Source: Natronolimnobius baerhuensis (GTDB lineage: Archaea; Halobacteriota; Halobacteria; Halobacteriales; Natrialbaceae). From it: DNA of 64,000 nucleotides. The notes below the pieces were generated by a model that did no database searches, had not been told where the DNA came from, and saw only the letters and a program-made list of their open reading frames with translations. The position numbers and the translations under genes were made by a program. The stretch is taken from the NCBI RefSeq assembly GCF_002177135.1, contig NZ_MWPH01000002.1, positions 1,116,001 through 1,180,000 on the forward strand, written 5' to 3'. Positions 37,433-45,959 of the stretch are shown here, piece after piece (the first letter of the stretch is position 1; every line of letters begins with the position of its first letter).

Positions 37433-37560
37433 TCCTCGCCCGCCGTAAACGGCGGGGCTTCCTACAAGGGAAGCCTCGCGTCGAGGGAGGTTTCAGGACT
37501 CGAAGACCGCAAGCGTCGTTTGTCGGGATTGCCGACTCGGCGTGCGGTGTCCTGTGGCCG
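37433..37560 (-). ncRNA. Candidate omega/reRNA scaffold at the TnpB 3-prime end
   Basis: TnpB proteins use a guide RNA made from the end of the element, overlapping the 3-prime part of tnpB and running past the terminal hairpin. Here the corresponding minus-strand region includes the hairpin at 37439-37456; the guide would start just beyond about 37432. This is position-based inference, with the length unknown. Confidence 0.35.
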
Positions 37561-38728
37561 TGTCACAACGGCACCCATTCCGTGGCGAGTCATCGCGTTC
37601 CGGTTTCCAGGGAACGCTCTCTCCCCACGGATCAAAGCGACCGGCGATATTCGCGGCCGCGTTGATATCTGCCTGATACTCCGTCACCCAACACTCTGCG
37701 TTTGTACACTTGAACTCGGCTTGCGACCCACGAGAACCGATGTGTCCGCACTCGTGGCACGTCTGGCTTGTGTAGCGCGGATTCACGAACTCGACCGGGA
37801 CACCGGCTTCGAGGGCCTTGTCCTCGATACGCTTGGTAAGTCGGGCGAACGCCCACGCGTGCAAGCGTCGGTTCATGTACTTCCCGTAATCCAGGTTCTC
37901 GCGGATGTACGAGAGATCCTCGAGTACGATCACCGGGTCCTCAAAGGACTTGGCGTATTCGACGGCTTCGCGAGACGCCTTCTCAACGATATCCGTCAGG
38001 GCGTTCTGGTAGTGGTCGAAGCGTTCGTCGATCCGCCACTCGGCGGCGTCACGCTCTTGAAGTCGCTTCAGGGTCGTGAACATCTCTTTGCGGAGTGCTC
38101 GCGCACGTCCGCCGTCGCAGATGTATGGTTGGGTCGGGGTGTCGTTCTGACAGGCACAGCCCGTCAGAAGCTTGGACTCGCCGATATCGAAGCCAATTCG
38201 AGTCGGGTCGTCCAGTGTCTCTGGTTCGGCCACATCGTACTCGACGGTGACGTGAAGCACCCAGTTCGTTCGGTGCTGTTGCAGTCGGAACTCGCCGACT
38301 GTTTCGTCCTCGTCGAACAGGTCGAACCAGAGCGATTCCTGTTTGGGGTTGATCCGAAGCGGAATCCAGAAAGCGTTGCCACGTCCGGCCTGTGGAACGC
38401 GCCAGCAGAACTCGTGCTCTCGCTCGTCGGAATGGTCAATTCGGAAGCCCCGGTTGGTGAACCGAACCGGGTGGTCGTCCTCGAGTTCCGAGGCGTTGTA
38501 CGTCCGACGGAGTTGCGGGACGTAGTTCTTGAGCGCGTCCTTGGCGTAGGACGTGAGCGTGTACGGCGTAACGACATCGTTGACCGCCGACTGTGTATCC
38601 GCGCCACTCTCGAAGGCGTTCTCGAGAGCACGGCGGTAGGTCGCCACGGTACGCTCAAGGCGTTGCTCTTTGCCCGTAGTGGGCGGAACGAGCGTGGCTT
38701 CGAGCGTTTTCGTGGCGGTCGTCGTCAC
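37493..38728 (-). CDS. tnpB: TnpB RNA-guided endonuclease (OrfB)
   Basis: A 411-residue TnpB with all the nuclease parts: RuvC motif I IGFDIGESKLLTG (D181), motif II VIVLEDLSYI (E270), motif III YQADINAAANIAGR (D354), and the zinc ribbon CHECGHIG...CTNAEC (C324, C327, C341, C346). So it is likely active. A GTG at 38728 is the best start, because the conserved N-terminus (TTTATKTLEATLVPP) begins there and a TATA-like tttaacta lies about 20-30 bases upstream; an ATG far upstream would add about 25 odd residues. In-element neighbour: a small divergent gene. Confidence 0.93.
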   Translation of the reverse strand: MTTTATKTLEATLVPPTTGKEQRLERTVATYRRALENAFESGADTQSAVNDVVTPYTLTSYAKDALKNYVPQLRRTYNASELEDDHPVRFTNRGFRIDHSDEREHEFCWRVPQAGRGNAFWIPLRINPKQESLWFDLFDEDETVGEFRLQQHRTNWVLHVTVEYDVAEPETLDDPTRIGFDIGESKLLTGCACQNDTPTQPYICDGGRARALRKEMFTTLKRLQERDAAEWRIDERFDHYQNALTDIVEKASREAVEYAKSFEDPVIVLEDLSYIRENLDYGKYMNRRLHAWAFARLTKRIEDKALEAGVPVEFVNPRYTSQTCHECGHIGSRGSQAEFKCTNAECWVTEYQADINAAANIAGRFDPWGESVPWKPERDDSPRNGCRCDTATGHRTPSRQSRQTTLAVFES

Positions 38729-38786
38729 AACTACGAGTACGTGAGCGTAATAGTTAAAGCTAATGAAAAAGTAACCATGTGTATAG

Positions 38787-38921
38787 ATGCCCAACCTGAA
38801 CATCGAAGTAGATCAAGAAGAGTACGACCGTCTAAGCGAAATCAAGGACGCGCACGGCCTCACCTGGAAGGGAATGTTGCTCCAGGGGGCGAGATCGTTG
38901 GACACCGAGGGGCCGTTGTAG
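38787..38921 (+). CDS. Small TnpB-associated protein
   Basis: A 44-residue protein with the sequence start MPNLNIEVDQEEYDRLSEIK and a Trp in GLTWKGMLLQG. It resembles a ribbon-helix-helix or antitoxin-like start (a beta strand followed by two helices). It lies divergent to tnpB, 58 bases from its start, within the element. I recall similar short proteins beside haloarchaeal tnpB genes, which would make it an accessory or regulator. Conservation cannot be tested here. Confidence 0.6.
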   Translation: MPNLNIEVDQEEYDRLSEIKDAHGLTWKGMLLQGARSLDTEGPL

Positions 38922-38991
38922 GGCGAGTTGAGACACGAACGAACGCGATTCCTCCCCGCCCCAAGGGGCGGGGTTTCCTCGCTACCGCAAA

Positions 38992-39450
38992 ATGATCGAC
39001 GACGTCGAAACCCTGCTCACAGAGATCGGCTTCGATTCGGACGCGAGCATCCTGACCTACCGACAGGCACAGGTCCTCGCACTACGCGAGCGCGATATTT
39101 CTCAGGCCGACATCGCCGCCGAACTCGGCACCTCGCGCGCGAACGTCTCCTCAATTGAATCGAGCGCCCGGGACAACCTCGAGAAGGCACGCGAGACGGT
39201 CACGTTCGCAGAAGCACTCCGCGCACCAGTTCAGGTCCGGATTCCGGAGGGAACGGACCTCTATGACGTGCCCGACCTCGTGTATGAGGCCTGCGACGAG
39301 GCCGGCGTCAAAGTCGATCACACCGCGCCGGATCTGATGAAAGTCGTCAGCGACGCCGCCGGATCGGCCGTCACCGGTCGCGATGTCTCGACCCCACTGA
39401 TCGTCGGTGTCACCGCCGACGGAATGGTCCGCGTGCGCCATCAGGAGTGA
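38992..39450 (+). CDS. Tfx-family DNA-binding regulator
   Basis: A 152-residue protein with an N-terminal helix-turn-helix (LTYRQAQVLALRERDISQAD, then IAAELGTSRANVSSIESSAR at about 20-60) and a C-terminal domain (about 80-150) as in the Tfx family, whose prototype controls molybdenum formylmethanofuran dehydrogenase genes in methanogens. Here the target is unknown. The ATG lies only 18 bases after the hairpin at the right end of the TnpB element, so any native upstream promoter is displaced or lies within the element. Confidence 0.85.
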   Translation: MIDDVETLLTEIGFDSDASILTYRQAQVLALRERDISQADIAAELGTSRANVSSIESSARDNLEKARETVTFAEALRAPVQVRIPEGTDLYDVPDLVYEACDEAGVKVDHTAPDLMKVVSDAAGSAVTGRDVSTPLIVGVTADGMVRVRHQE

Positions 39451-39721
39451 CTCACTCGAGTCATCCGTCGCTGTGAGGGCCGATACGCACAGCGTACGAG
39501 GCCGTAGTCACTGCTAACAGAGGGGGACTCGAGTGCGTGTGTCTCATCGTCGACTCCGCTCTCACGGCGAATCCACTACTGAGTGATTCACTTGGGAAGA
39601 AAATCGTGGCGCGTCGTGCAGCCTGGTGGATCGTGTGGATGGCTCCGAACGCACTGTGGAGACGGTCTCTCCACGCTGGGGAGACCATTTCAGCCAGATG
39701 AGTGCCGACGCGAACTGATCG

Positions 39722-39997
39722 TTACTCGTTGATGTATTGGCGTTCCCACTCGCGGCGCTCTTCGATCTGCTGGAGGCCACTGTCGCTAATTTCGTAGTAG
39801 TTCGTTCGCCGGTCGAGTTGTCCTTTCTCGACGAGCTCTTTGTTGACGAGCGTGTCGAGATTGGGGTACAACCGTCCATGATTGATGTCGGCGCTGTAGT
39901 ACGATTCGATCTCGTCTTTGACGTTCTGTCCCGAGGGTTGATCGGCTCCTGCAATGACGTACAGCAGGTCCCGTTGGAACCCAGTCAGATCGTCCAT
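39722..39997 (-). CDS. PadR-family regulator
   Basis: A 91-residue winged-helix protein of the PadR family: LTGFQRDLLYVIAGADQPSG, HGRLYPNLDTLVNKELVEKG (recognition helix and start of the wing), RRTNYYEISDSGLQQIEE. The short C-terminus fits the two-helix-less subfamily. It is usually a repressor. A wide intergenic region on the right divides it from the transporter gene, a possible target. Confidence 0.9.
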   Translation of the reverse strand: MDDLTGFQRDLLYVIAGADQPSGQNVKDEIESYYSADINHGRLYPNLDTLVNKELVEKGQLDRRTNYYEISDSGLQQIEERREWERQYINE

Positions 39998-40312
39998 GTT
40001 TCACCCATATGATTACACCAGTAGATCGACTATTTGTTATCTATCGCGTATCAGAGGCAGTGAGACGGTTTCAAGCGGACTAATACCGTATTGCGGTGAT
40101 TGTCATCAGTTGGCGACATCGTACAAAGTAACACATACTGGTATTTCCTACTATCTGCGGTGAAATTCACGACTCAAGGACAGTCAGAAAAATTAGTGTT
40201 CGTGAACACATCGCTGGAGGTTCGTAGCTTCCTCTTGAGAGAGTCGGTGAGACGGACTCGAGGGAGACTGAGATAGCACCGTTTACATGGATGCACTCGA
40301 GACGCGATGGGT
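39998..40312. other. Divergent control region of PadR and transporter genes
   Basis: A 315-base gap without a gene. On the left a TATA-like gtaatcatat lies 20-30 bases before the PadR ATG; on the right ccgtttacatgg lies 25-35 bases before the transporter start. The centre is AT-rich. No strong inverted repeat stands out. Confidence 0.5.
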
Positions 40313-41041
40313 ATGAGTCACCAGCATGGATCCCAGCCGTCGGCCGCGCCGACGGTTGCACACGTTGCACTGATCGGACTGTTCGTCGCAGCACTCGTCA
40401 CCGCACAAGTGACGGCTGCGAAAGTGCTCGCCTTCGAAATCCCGTTTTCGCTGCCGGTTACGGGCGCAGAACTTATCTTGCCAGGTGCAGCGCTCGCGTA
40501 CGCGCTGACCTATTTCGCGAGTGATTGCTACACCGAACTGTACGGACGGCGGGCAGCCCAAATCGTCGTCAACGTCGGTTTCGCGCTGAATTTCGTCGTG
40601 CTCGCACTCGTCTGGTCGACGATTGCCGCACCAGCACAGGATCCAGCAGTCGCAAGCGAGTTCGAGAGCGTGCTCGGCGCGTCGACGAACATCGTTCTCG
40701 GGAGTCTTCTCGCGTACATTGTCAGTCAGAACTGGGACGTGATCGTCTTTCATTGGATCAGAGACCGGACCGGGCGCGAAAAGCTCTGGTTGCGAAACAT
40801 CGCCTCGACGGCGAGTAGCCAGGCGATTGATACCGTGATCTTCGTCTCGATTGCGTTCGCCATCGCGCCGTTGACCCTTGGGGTTGGGTTCTATCCCGGG
40901 TTCGAGGGCGTTATCGGCCTGATTATCGGTCAGTATCTGCTGAAACTCGCAATCGCAGTCGCCGATACGCCATTTGTCTACGCCGTCGTCAGCCTCGTCC
41001 GCTCGCGCAGTGACGATGAGGTGGCCGAGTCAGCCGCCTGA
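40313..41041 (+). CDS. Queuosine precursor transporter family protein (YhhQ/VUT)
   Basis: A 242-residue membrane protein with six to seven helices and family stretches LVTAQVTAAKVLAFEIPFSLPV, GAALAYALTYFASDCYTELYG and WLRNIASTASSQAIDTVIF. The family (YhhQ/QueT-like VUT) imports preQ0 or preQ1 in bacteria; in archaea preQ0 is the precursor of archaeosine, a fitting use. The ATG at 40313 is the second of two close in-frame starts (also 40307). Confidence 0.88.
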   Translation: MSHQHGSQPSAAPTVAHVALIGLFVAALVTAQVTAAKVLAFEIPFSLPVTGAELILPGAALAYALTYFASDCYTELYGRRAAQIVVNVGFALNFVVLALVWSTIAAPAQDPAVASEFESVLGASTNIVLGSLLAYIVSQNWDVIVFHWIRDRTGREKLWLRNIASTASSQAIDTVIFVSIAFAIAPLTLGVGFYPGFEGVIGLIIGQYLLKLAIAVADTPFVYAVVSLVRSRSDDEVAESAA

Positions 41042-41092
41042 CCCCGACTCGAGGACGGAGGACGTTTTGTGTCTCAGGCCGTATCCAGGGGT

Positions 41093-42193
41093 ATGGACGA
41101 ACGTATCCGCGAACACGCGGCAGTACTGGTCGACTGGAGCGCTCGCGTCGAGTCGGGAGATAACGTCGTACTCTCGGTGGGGCCTGAGGCCCACGAACTC
41201 GCCGTCGCCGTCGCCGAGAAACTCGGCGAACGTGGCGCAAACCTGCTGTCGACCTACAGTTCCGGCGAACTCTCGCGTGCGTACCTGCAGGCACACGACG
41301 ATGAGTTCGACGAGAATCCGGCCCACGAACTCGCACTCTACGAGGAGGCTGACGTCTATCTCTCACTCGGCGGCGGCCGGAACATGAGCGCGACAGCCGA
41401 CGTGCCGGGAGACACCCACACGGCTCACCGCCGCGCCCGCCAGGACATTCGCGAGGCACGTTATGAGACGCGCTGGGTGTCAACGCTGCATCCAACTCGC
41501 TCGCTTGCTCAACAGGCGAACATGGCCTACGAGGAGTACCAGGACTTCGCCTACGACGCAATTCTACGCGACTGGGAGTCGCTGGCCGACGAGATGGCGA
41601 ACATGAAAGCCCTGCTTGACGACGGCTCGGAAGTTCGCCTCGTCTCGAGTGGAACCGACCTCACCATGCACATCGAGGGTCGAACCGCAGTCAACAGCGC
41701 CGCTTCGGTCGAATACGACTCGCACAACCTCCCAAGCGGCGAGGTCTTTACCGCACCCACCGCCACCGAGGGCGAGGTCACCTTCGACGTGCCGATGACA
41801 CTTCGCGGCGACCCCGTCCGAAACGTCCGCCTCGAGTTCGCAGACGGCGAGGTTGTCGACTACGATGCTGAACAGGGCGCAGACGTGATCGCCGACATCC
41901 TCGAGACCGATGCCGGCGCGAACCGACTCGGCGAACTCGGCATTGGCATGAATCGCGGCATCGACCGCTATACGGACACGATTTTGTTCGACGAGAAAAT
42001 GGGCGACACCGTCCATCTGGCGCTCGGACGGGCCTACGACGCCTGTCTGCCAGAGGGCGAGTCAGGCAACGACTCCGCGATTCACGTCGACATGATCACG
42101 GATATGAGCGACGAGTCACGCCTCGAGATTGACGGCAAGGTTGTCCAGCGTAATGGACGATTTCGCTGGGAAGACGGCTTCGAGGCGGAGTAA
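41093..42193 (+). CDS. M29-family aminopeptidase
   Basis: A 366-residue thermophilic-type metal aminopeptidase (M29, AmpS). Family parts visible: GEVFTAPTATEGEV (Glu ligand), LGELGIGMN (Glu), LFDEKMGDTVHLALG (His) and HVDMITD (His and Asp). Together these give the two-metal site. The ATG at 41093 starts the conserved MDERIREHAAVLVDW; length is typical. Confidence 0.9.
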   Translation: MDERIREHAAVLVDWSARVESGDNVVLSVGPEAHELAVAVAEKLGERGANLLSTYSSGELSRAYLQAHDDEFDENPAHELALYEEADVYLSLGGGRNMSATADVPGDTHTAHRRARQDIREARYETRWVSTLHPTRSLAQQANMAYEEYQDFAYDAILRDWESLADEMANMKALLDDGSEVRLVSSGTDLTMHIEGRTAVNSAASVEYDSHNLPSGEVFTAPTATEGEVTFDVPMTLRGDPVRNVRLEFADGEVVDYDAEQGADVIADILETDAGANRLGELGIGMNRGIDRYTDTILFDEKMGDTVHLALGRAYDACLPEGESGNDSAIHVDMITDMSDESRLEIDGKVVQRNGRFRWEDGFEAE

Positions 42194-42283
42194 GCTGGTC
42201 TTACTGCGGTGTATGGCGGTCCAACTACCGTAACCAAGTTCATACTAATGGGGAACTCCGTCCTCGGATCGAGTACCGCCTCG

Positions 42284-42375
42284 GCCGGTGGCGGCACGTA
42301 ACCGGTCGGGATGCGTGGCATCCCACCCGTTTCGACAGTTGTCTGCCCGCCCCGCCGGAGGCGGTACATATCCGG
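42284..42375. repeat. Pair of imperfect 22-base direct repeats
   Basis: Bases 42284-42305 and 42354-42375 match at 18 of 22 positions (gccgg-n-ggcgg-n-ac-n-ta-n-ccgg, where n differs). Each copy starts with gccgg and ends with ccgg, so each is also partly palindromic. They lie 49 bases apart, upstream of the DUF309 gene, and might be binding sites. Confidence 0.4.
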
Positions 42376-42473
42376 CGTTTCGCGTACTACTCCTCCTCGA
42401 GAGCGGCGTCACTACCACACGACAGTTCGACCAGACCGTGACGCTCTCGAGTCTCGAAGCCGAATCGTCCACT

Positions 42474-43094
42474 ATGTGCCTGCGCGATCAGCTCCGAGCC
42501 GGCGCGGCGATCTACAACGACGGCTACTACCACGCGGCCCACGACGCCTGGGAAGCGCGCTGGCTCGAGTGCGAGGACGGAACGGACGACGAGCGACTGC
42601 TCCACGGGCTGATTCAGGCCACTGCCGCGGTGTTTCACGTCCACGAGCACAACTGGGAGGGTGCCGTCGGACTGGCAGACAGCGCCCAGTCGTACCTCGC
42701 GGGAGTTCCCGACGACTATCGAGGCGTTGACCTGCCCCCAATGCGGGCGATGCTCGAGACGCTCGCATCGGATCCCGAAGTGCTCGAGCGCCGAGCACCG
42801 GTTCGACTCGAGCACGACGGATCGCATCCACAACTCGCTGATCTCGACATCGACCAGACCGCGATTGCGGCCCCGATTCTCGCTGATGAGTGGGGATACG
42901 ATCCGGAGCCGCTCGAGCAGGCGTGTACGTACGCCCAGACTGATCTCGAGGCGGGCGCAGACGACAGTCGCTTCATTTCGTTACTGTTCGATTTCGTCCG
43001 CGAAGACGACGCTCGAGGAATTATTTACCAGCGATTGACGGGCCACGTCGACCGGCGACAGGCGCGTGAAGAAGACGTGCAGGGACTGTTCTGA
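42474..43094 (+). CDS. DUF309-family protein
   Basis: A 206-residue helical protein with the family signatures YYHAAHDAWEARWLEC (His and Glu pairs) and LLHGLIQATAAVFHVHEHNW (His, Gln, His), which line a pocket in DUF309/TTHA0068 proteins. Function is unknown. The ATG at 42474 directly precedes the family motif; longer in-frame starts run through the repeats. Confidence 0.85.
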   Translation: MCLRDQLRAGAAIYNDGYYHAAHDAWEARWLECEDGTDDERLLHGLIQATAAVFHVHEHNWEGAVGLADSAQSYLAGVPDDYRGVDLPPMRAMLETLASDPEVLERRAPVRLEHDGSHPQLADLDIDQTAIAAPILADEWGYDPEPLEQACTYAQTDLEAGADDSRFISLLFDFVREDDARGIIYQRLTGHVDRRQAREEDVQGLF

Positions 43095-43105
43095 AGACAG
43101 CCCAC

Positions 43106-43849
43106 TCAGTCGTGGTGTGCCGAATTATCCTGTGGCTCGTAGCCGAGGACGTCTTTCGCGCGCTCGAGTGAGTAGTACTTGCGGTCGTTGTCGGAGATGC
43201 CGTAGACGATTTCGTAGTCGTAGTCGGCTTTCACACAGCGGTCGAACAGGTGCGCGCAGTCGCGATAGGAGAGCCACATGGCCTGCCCGCGTTCGTAGTC
43301 GATTGGTGGGTGACCCTTCGTGAGGTTGCCGATTCGAACGTTAACGACGGCGATACCGTACTCGTCGTGATAGTAGCGCCCGAGCGATTCGCCGGCCGCC
43401 TTCGAGACGCCGTAGAGGTTGCCCGGTCGGGGCAGTTCCGTCCCATCGAGCAGGTAGTCGTCGTCCGCGCGGTACATATCGGGCGTCCGATCTTCGGTTT
43501 CGTAGTGACCGACGGCGTGGTTCGAGGAGGCGAAGGCGAACTTCTCGACGCCGGCGTCGACGGCCGCTTCGAAAATCGTCTGCGTGCCATCGATGTTGTT
43601 CGTCAGGACGCTGTCCCACGGCGCGGTCTTCCGGGGGTCCCCAGCAAGGTGGATGACGGCGTCGATTCCGTCCATCGCCTCGCGGACGGCGTCGTCGTCA
43701 GTAATGTCCGCGACGACGAACTCGCCCGGATAGTCCTCCGTCGGCGGATCCCGATCCATCAACCGCCACTCGTACTCCGCGGCGAGGTCGCCAAGGATCG
43801 CGTCCCCGACGCGCCCCGCAGCCCCAGTCAACAGGACGGACTGTGCCAT
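43106..43849 (-). CDS. NAD-dependent epimerase/dehydratase, Azf-like
   Basis: A 247-residue extended-SDR protein: N-terminal VLLTGAAGRVG (NAD-binding), AVIHLAGDPRK, FASSNHAVG (in the place of the usual catalytic Ser) and YGVSKAAGE (YxxxK). It closely resembles haloarchaeal Azf, an NAD-dependent glucose-6-phosphate dehydrogenase first described in Haloferax, but substrate cannot be confirmed by motif. The ATG at 43849 begins the nucleotide-binding strand. Confidence 0.85.
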   Translation of the reverse strand: MAQSVLLTGAAGRVGDAILGDLAAEYEWRLMDRDPPTEDYPGEFVVADITDDDAVREAMDGIDAVIHLAGDPRKTAPWDSVLTNNIDGTQTIFEAAVDAGVEKFAFASSNHAVGHYETEDRTPDMYRADDDYLLDGTELPRPGNLYGVSKAAGESLGRYYHDEYGIAVVNVRIGNLTKGHPPIDYERGQAMWLSYRDCAHLFDRCVKADYDYEIVYGISDNDRKYYSLERAKDVLGYEPQDNSAHHD

Positions 43850-43998
43850 TCGTTCGGTGTGAGGGAAAGCGCCGATAAGAACCATGCGGTTCCGGACCGG
43901 TGCGGTCGTCGGTGTCACAGTCGAGTCAGCCTATTGCCCCCGCAGACACGCCCGCTCGGACCGGAACCACCTTCCCGCACGCCCTCGAGCACTCGCGT

Positions 43999-44376
43999 AT
44001 GGACACTGCGCCGACCGACGCCGAAGCCGCCTGCTTCGAAGCCGGCATCAAGTTCGGCACGCTGTATCACCAGTTCGCCGGCACGCCACTCTCGCCCGCG
44101 AGCGCCGACAGCATCGAGACTGCAATGGAAGAGGCAATTCAAAATCAGCCCCACTGCACCGACGTGACCGTCGCAGTCCAACACGATGCGCTCGAGGCCG
44201 ACCTCGCCGACTCGAGTGCGACGTACACCGAACTGACCGGACGCTTTCTCGAGGTCGAAATCGTCGTCGAGTACGAAGGCTGTGCGGTCGTGACGGAGAT
44301 GGCGATGGAAGATGGCTACCCGCTGATGGAGGTTGTCTCGGTTCGAGAAGAACGCGGTTCGGAACGAACGGAGTGA
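43999..44376 (+). CDS. mptD: Archaeal dihydroneopterin aldolase
   Basis: A 125-residue protein of DUF372, the archaeal dihydroneopterin aldolase MptD, which makes 6-hydroxymethyl-dihydropterin for pterin cofactor synthesis. Visible: CFEAGIKFGTLYHQFAGTPL, the conserved N-terminal block, and VAVQHDAL. Normal length. Divergent from the dehydrogenase gene. The ATG at 43999 starts the family match. Confidence 0.85.
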   Translation: MDTAPTDAEAACFEAGIKFGTLYHQFAGTPLSPASADSIETAMEEAIQNQPHCTDVTVAVQHDALEADLADSSATYTELTGRFLEVEIVVEYEGCAVVTEMAMEDGYPLMEVVSVREERGSERTE

Positions 44377-44401
44377 GTGAGAACCGCGGAAAAGCGAATA
44401 G

Positions 44402-44449
44402 TGCGAGACCGGCGGTCTCGCATACCATGCAAACGGCGCGTTGCGCCGT
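44402..44449. repeat. Two consecutive perfect hairpins
   Basis: A 9-bp stem with a 3-base loop at 44402-44422 (TGCGAGACC with GGTCTCGCA) and a 7-bp stem with a 3-base loop at 44433-44449 (ACGGCGC with GCGCCGT) follow one another after mptD. They could terminate or stabilise the mptD transcript or be a dispersed haloarchaeal repeat. Confidence 0.6.
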
Positions 44450-44618
44450 GAGCAGACGGGGAACGCAGTGACCCGTGAGCAACTCCGGACGTATAGGAAC
44501 ACCCTCGAGAAGGCTTTCGAAATCGACTCGCTATGTTCGCCATATTGGCGCTGACGGACGCGTTTTCACTTTCACTTTCGGGCAACCTTTTAACCGCAGC
44601 CCCCGCAAAGGAGATGAC

Positions 44619-45068
44619 ATGAGCCAAGCGACCTTCGGCGACGACGAGGAACTGTTCGGGGAAGCGGCCAACGAGATGCGCGAGGACGTCGAATCCTCGC
44701 TCGCAGACGGCTGGGACGCCCTTCCCGACGCCGACGATGTCTGGGAGACCGACGCCGACAACGTGCTGGGCGTGCTCAACGGCCTCAAAACCGCACTCGA
44801 TTCCGGCGACGCCGAAGACCACCTCCGCGACGCCAAAAAGTGGTTCACGATGGGCCAACGCGCTGACGCCTTCGAGGACGCCGACGACCTCGAGGAGGAA
44901 ATCGGCGACCTCGAGGAAGCCATCGGCTCGATTTCGGAGGCCGGCGAGCAGGTCGGCGACCTCACCTCGACGATTCCAGCGCTTCGTGGCACGCTCGAGG
45001 ATGCAGGGCCAAGCGATGCTGACGATAACGAAAACGAGGCCGACGCGGACGACGAAGACGACGAGTAA
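44619..45068 (+). CDS. Acidic haloarchaeal protein (probably DUF5790)
   Basis: A 149-residue, very acidic helical protein. The start QATFGDDEELFGEAANEMRE and the W in KKWFTMGQRADAF resemble a haloarchaeal family I know as DUF5790 (tentative). The middle (about 60-125) is probably coiled coil; the last 20 residues are Asp/Glu. No function is known. Confidence 0.65.
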   Translation: MSQATFGDDEELFGEAANEMREDVESSLADGWDALPDADDVWETDADNVLGVLNGLKTALDSGDAEDHLRDAKKWFTMGQRADAFEDADDLEEEIGDLEEAIGSISEAGEQVGDLTSTIPALRGTLEDAGPSDADDNENEADADDEDDE

Positions 45069-45101
45069 CCGACCTCACAGCGCTTCCAACACTCGAGTCC
45101 G

Positions 45102-45839
45102 TCAGCGCCGGTCGGGCCGTGATACGTCCCGTTCGGCAACCGCCTCGAGTAGCTGCGCCAGCGCGTCGCCAGCCAACTCGAGCAGTTCCTCACCCCGTTT
45201 TTCGTCGCCGGCTGCCGGATCGCCGACGACACCATTTTCCGCGAACTCGGTCGAATCGTAGGCCAGATTGACGTGGCTCACCCACTCTCCCCAGCCATCG
45301 GCAGCGCCCTCGCTGGCTGCCTCGAGTCGGTCCTCGCGAACGAGGTCGGGTTCGAGCGCCTGCAGGAGCGAGGTCTCGAGCGGGCCGCCGTGGCCCATCT
45401 CACTCGAGTGGTCGCCGACAGCGTCGAACCAGGTGAACGGGACGGCGTAGGCGTCGCCGTCGCGACTCAGTCGCGCGCCGACCTCTCGGAGTGCGTCGAC
45501 GTTGCCGCCGTGGCCGTTGACCAGCACGACGCGGTCGAAGCCGTGCGTGGCAAGACTCGCGACTGCTTCGCGGACGTAATCTCTGAACGTGTCCGCAGAC
45601 ACCCACATCGTCCCCGGGAACTGGCGGTGTTCCTCGGCGACACCGATTGGAATCGCGGGTGCGCGGACCACCTCGCGCTCGAGGCGCTCACAGCCGGCGT
45701 CGGCAATCGCCTCGGCGGTGAGCACGTCGGTTCCGAGCGGCGCGTGGGGGCCGTGTTGTTCCGTACTCCCGACCGGGACGACCGCAAGCTCCGCCTCGCA
45801 GTCGCGAACGTCGGGCCACGTCGCAGCAGAGAGGTGCAT
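45102..45839 (-). CDS. Creatininase-family metal amidohydrolase
   Basis: A 245-residue member of the creatininase family. Metal ligands appear in VPVGSTEQHGPHAPLGTD (Glu, His and Asp), VVLVNGHGGN (His) and SSEMGHGGPLETSL (Glu and His). In archaea the same family includes ArfB, the formamide hydrolase of riboflavin and F420 synthesis; in bacteria MftE. Which reaction applies here is open. The ATG at 45839 is best. Confidence 0.85.
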   Translation of the reverse strand: MHLSAATWPDVRDCEAELAVVPVGSTEQHGPHAPLGTDVLTAEAIADAGCERLEREVVRAPAIPIGVAEEHRQFPGTMWVSADTFRDYVREAVASLATHGFDRVVLVNGHGGNVDALREVGARLSRDGDAYAVPFTWFDAVGDHSSEMGHGGPLETSLLQALEPDLVREDRLEAASEGAADGWGEWVSHVNLAYDSTEFAENGVVGDPAAGDEKRGEELLELAGDALAQLLEAVAERDVSRPDRR

Positions 45840-45959
45840 GCACGGGACCACCGAGCGAACGGACATGAACCCGTCGGTGACCTCGAAAACACGGGGGACC
45901 GTGGAACGTATGCGAACGCAGGGTCAACCGGTTTGGGGCTCGTGCGAGTACGGTCCACT

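Larger units (their letters stand above)
37431..38980 (-). mobile_element. TnpB-only insertion element (IS1341/IS200-IS605 type)
   Basis: The element spans a tnpB gene and lies between two perfect GC-rich hairpins: stem 8 bp with AA loop at 37439-37456 and stem 9 bp with AA loop at 38954-38973. Both are followed on the plus strand by a g-t/c-t-t-c-c-t word, so they are similar and in the same orientation, as at ends of IS200/IS605 elements. There is no TnpA transposase, so the element would need one in trans. Exact ends are not known to the base. Confidence 0.75.

Noticed and set aside
37271-38995. Plus-strand open frame opposite tnpB (574 codons)
   Set aside because: The minus-strand TnpB has all catalytic and zinc residues, so the opposite frame is a shadow.
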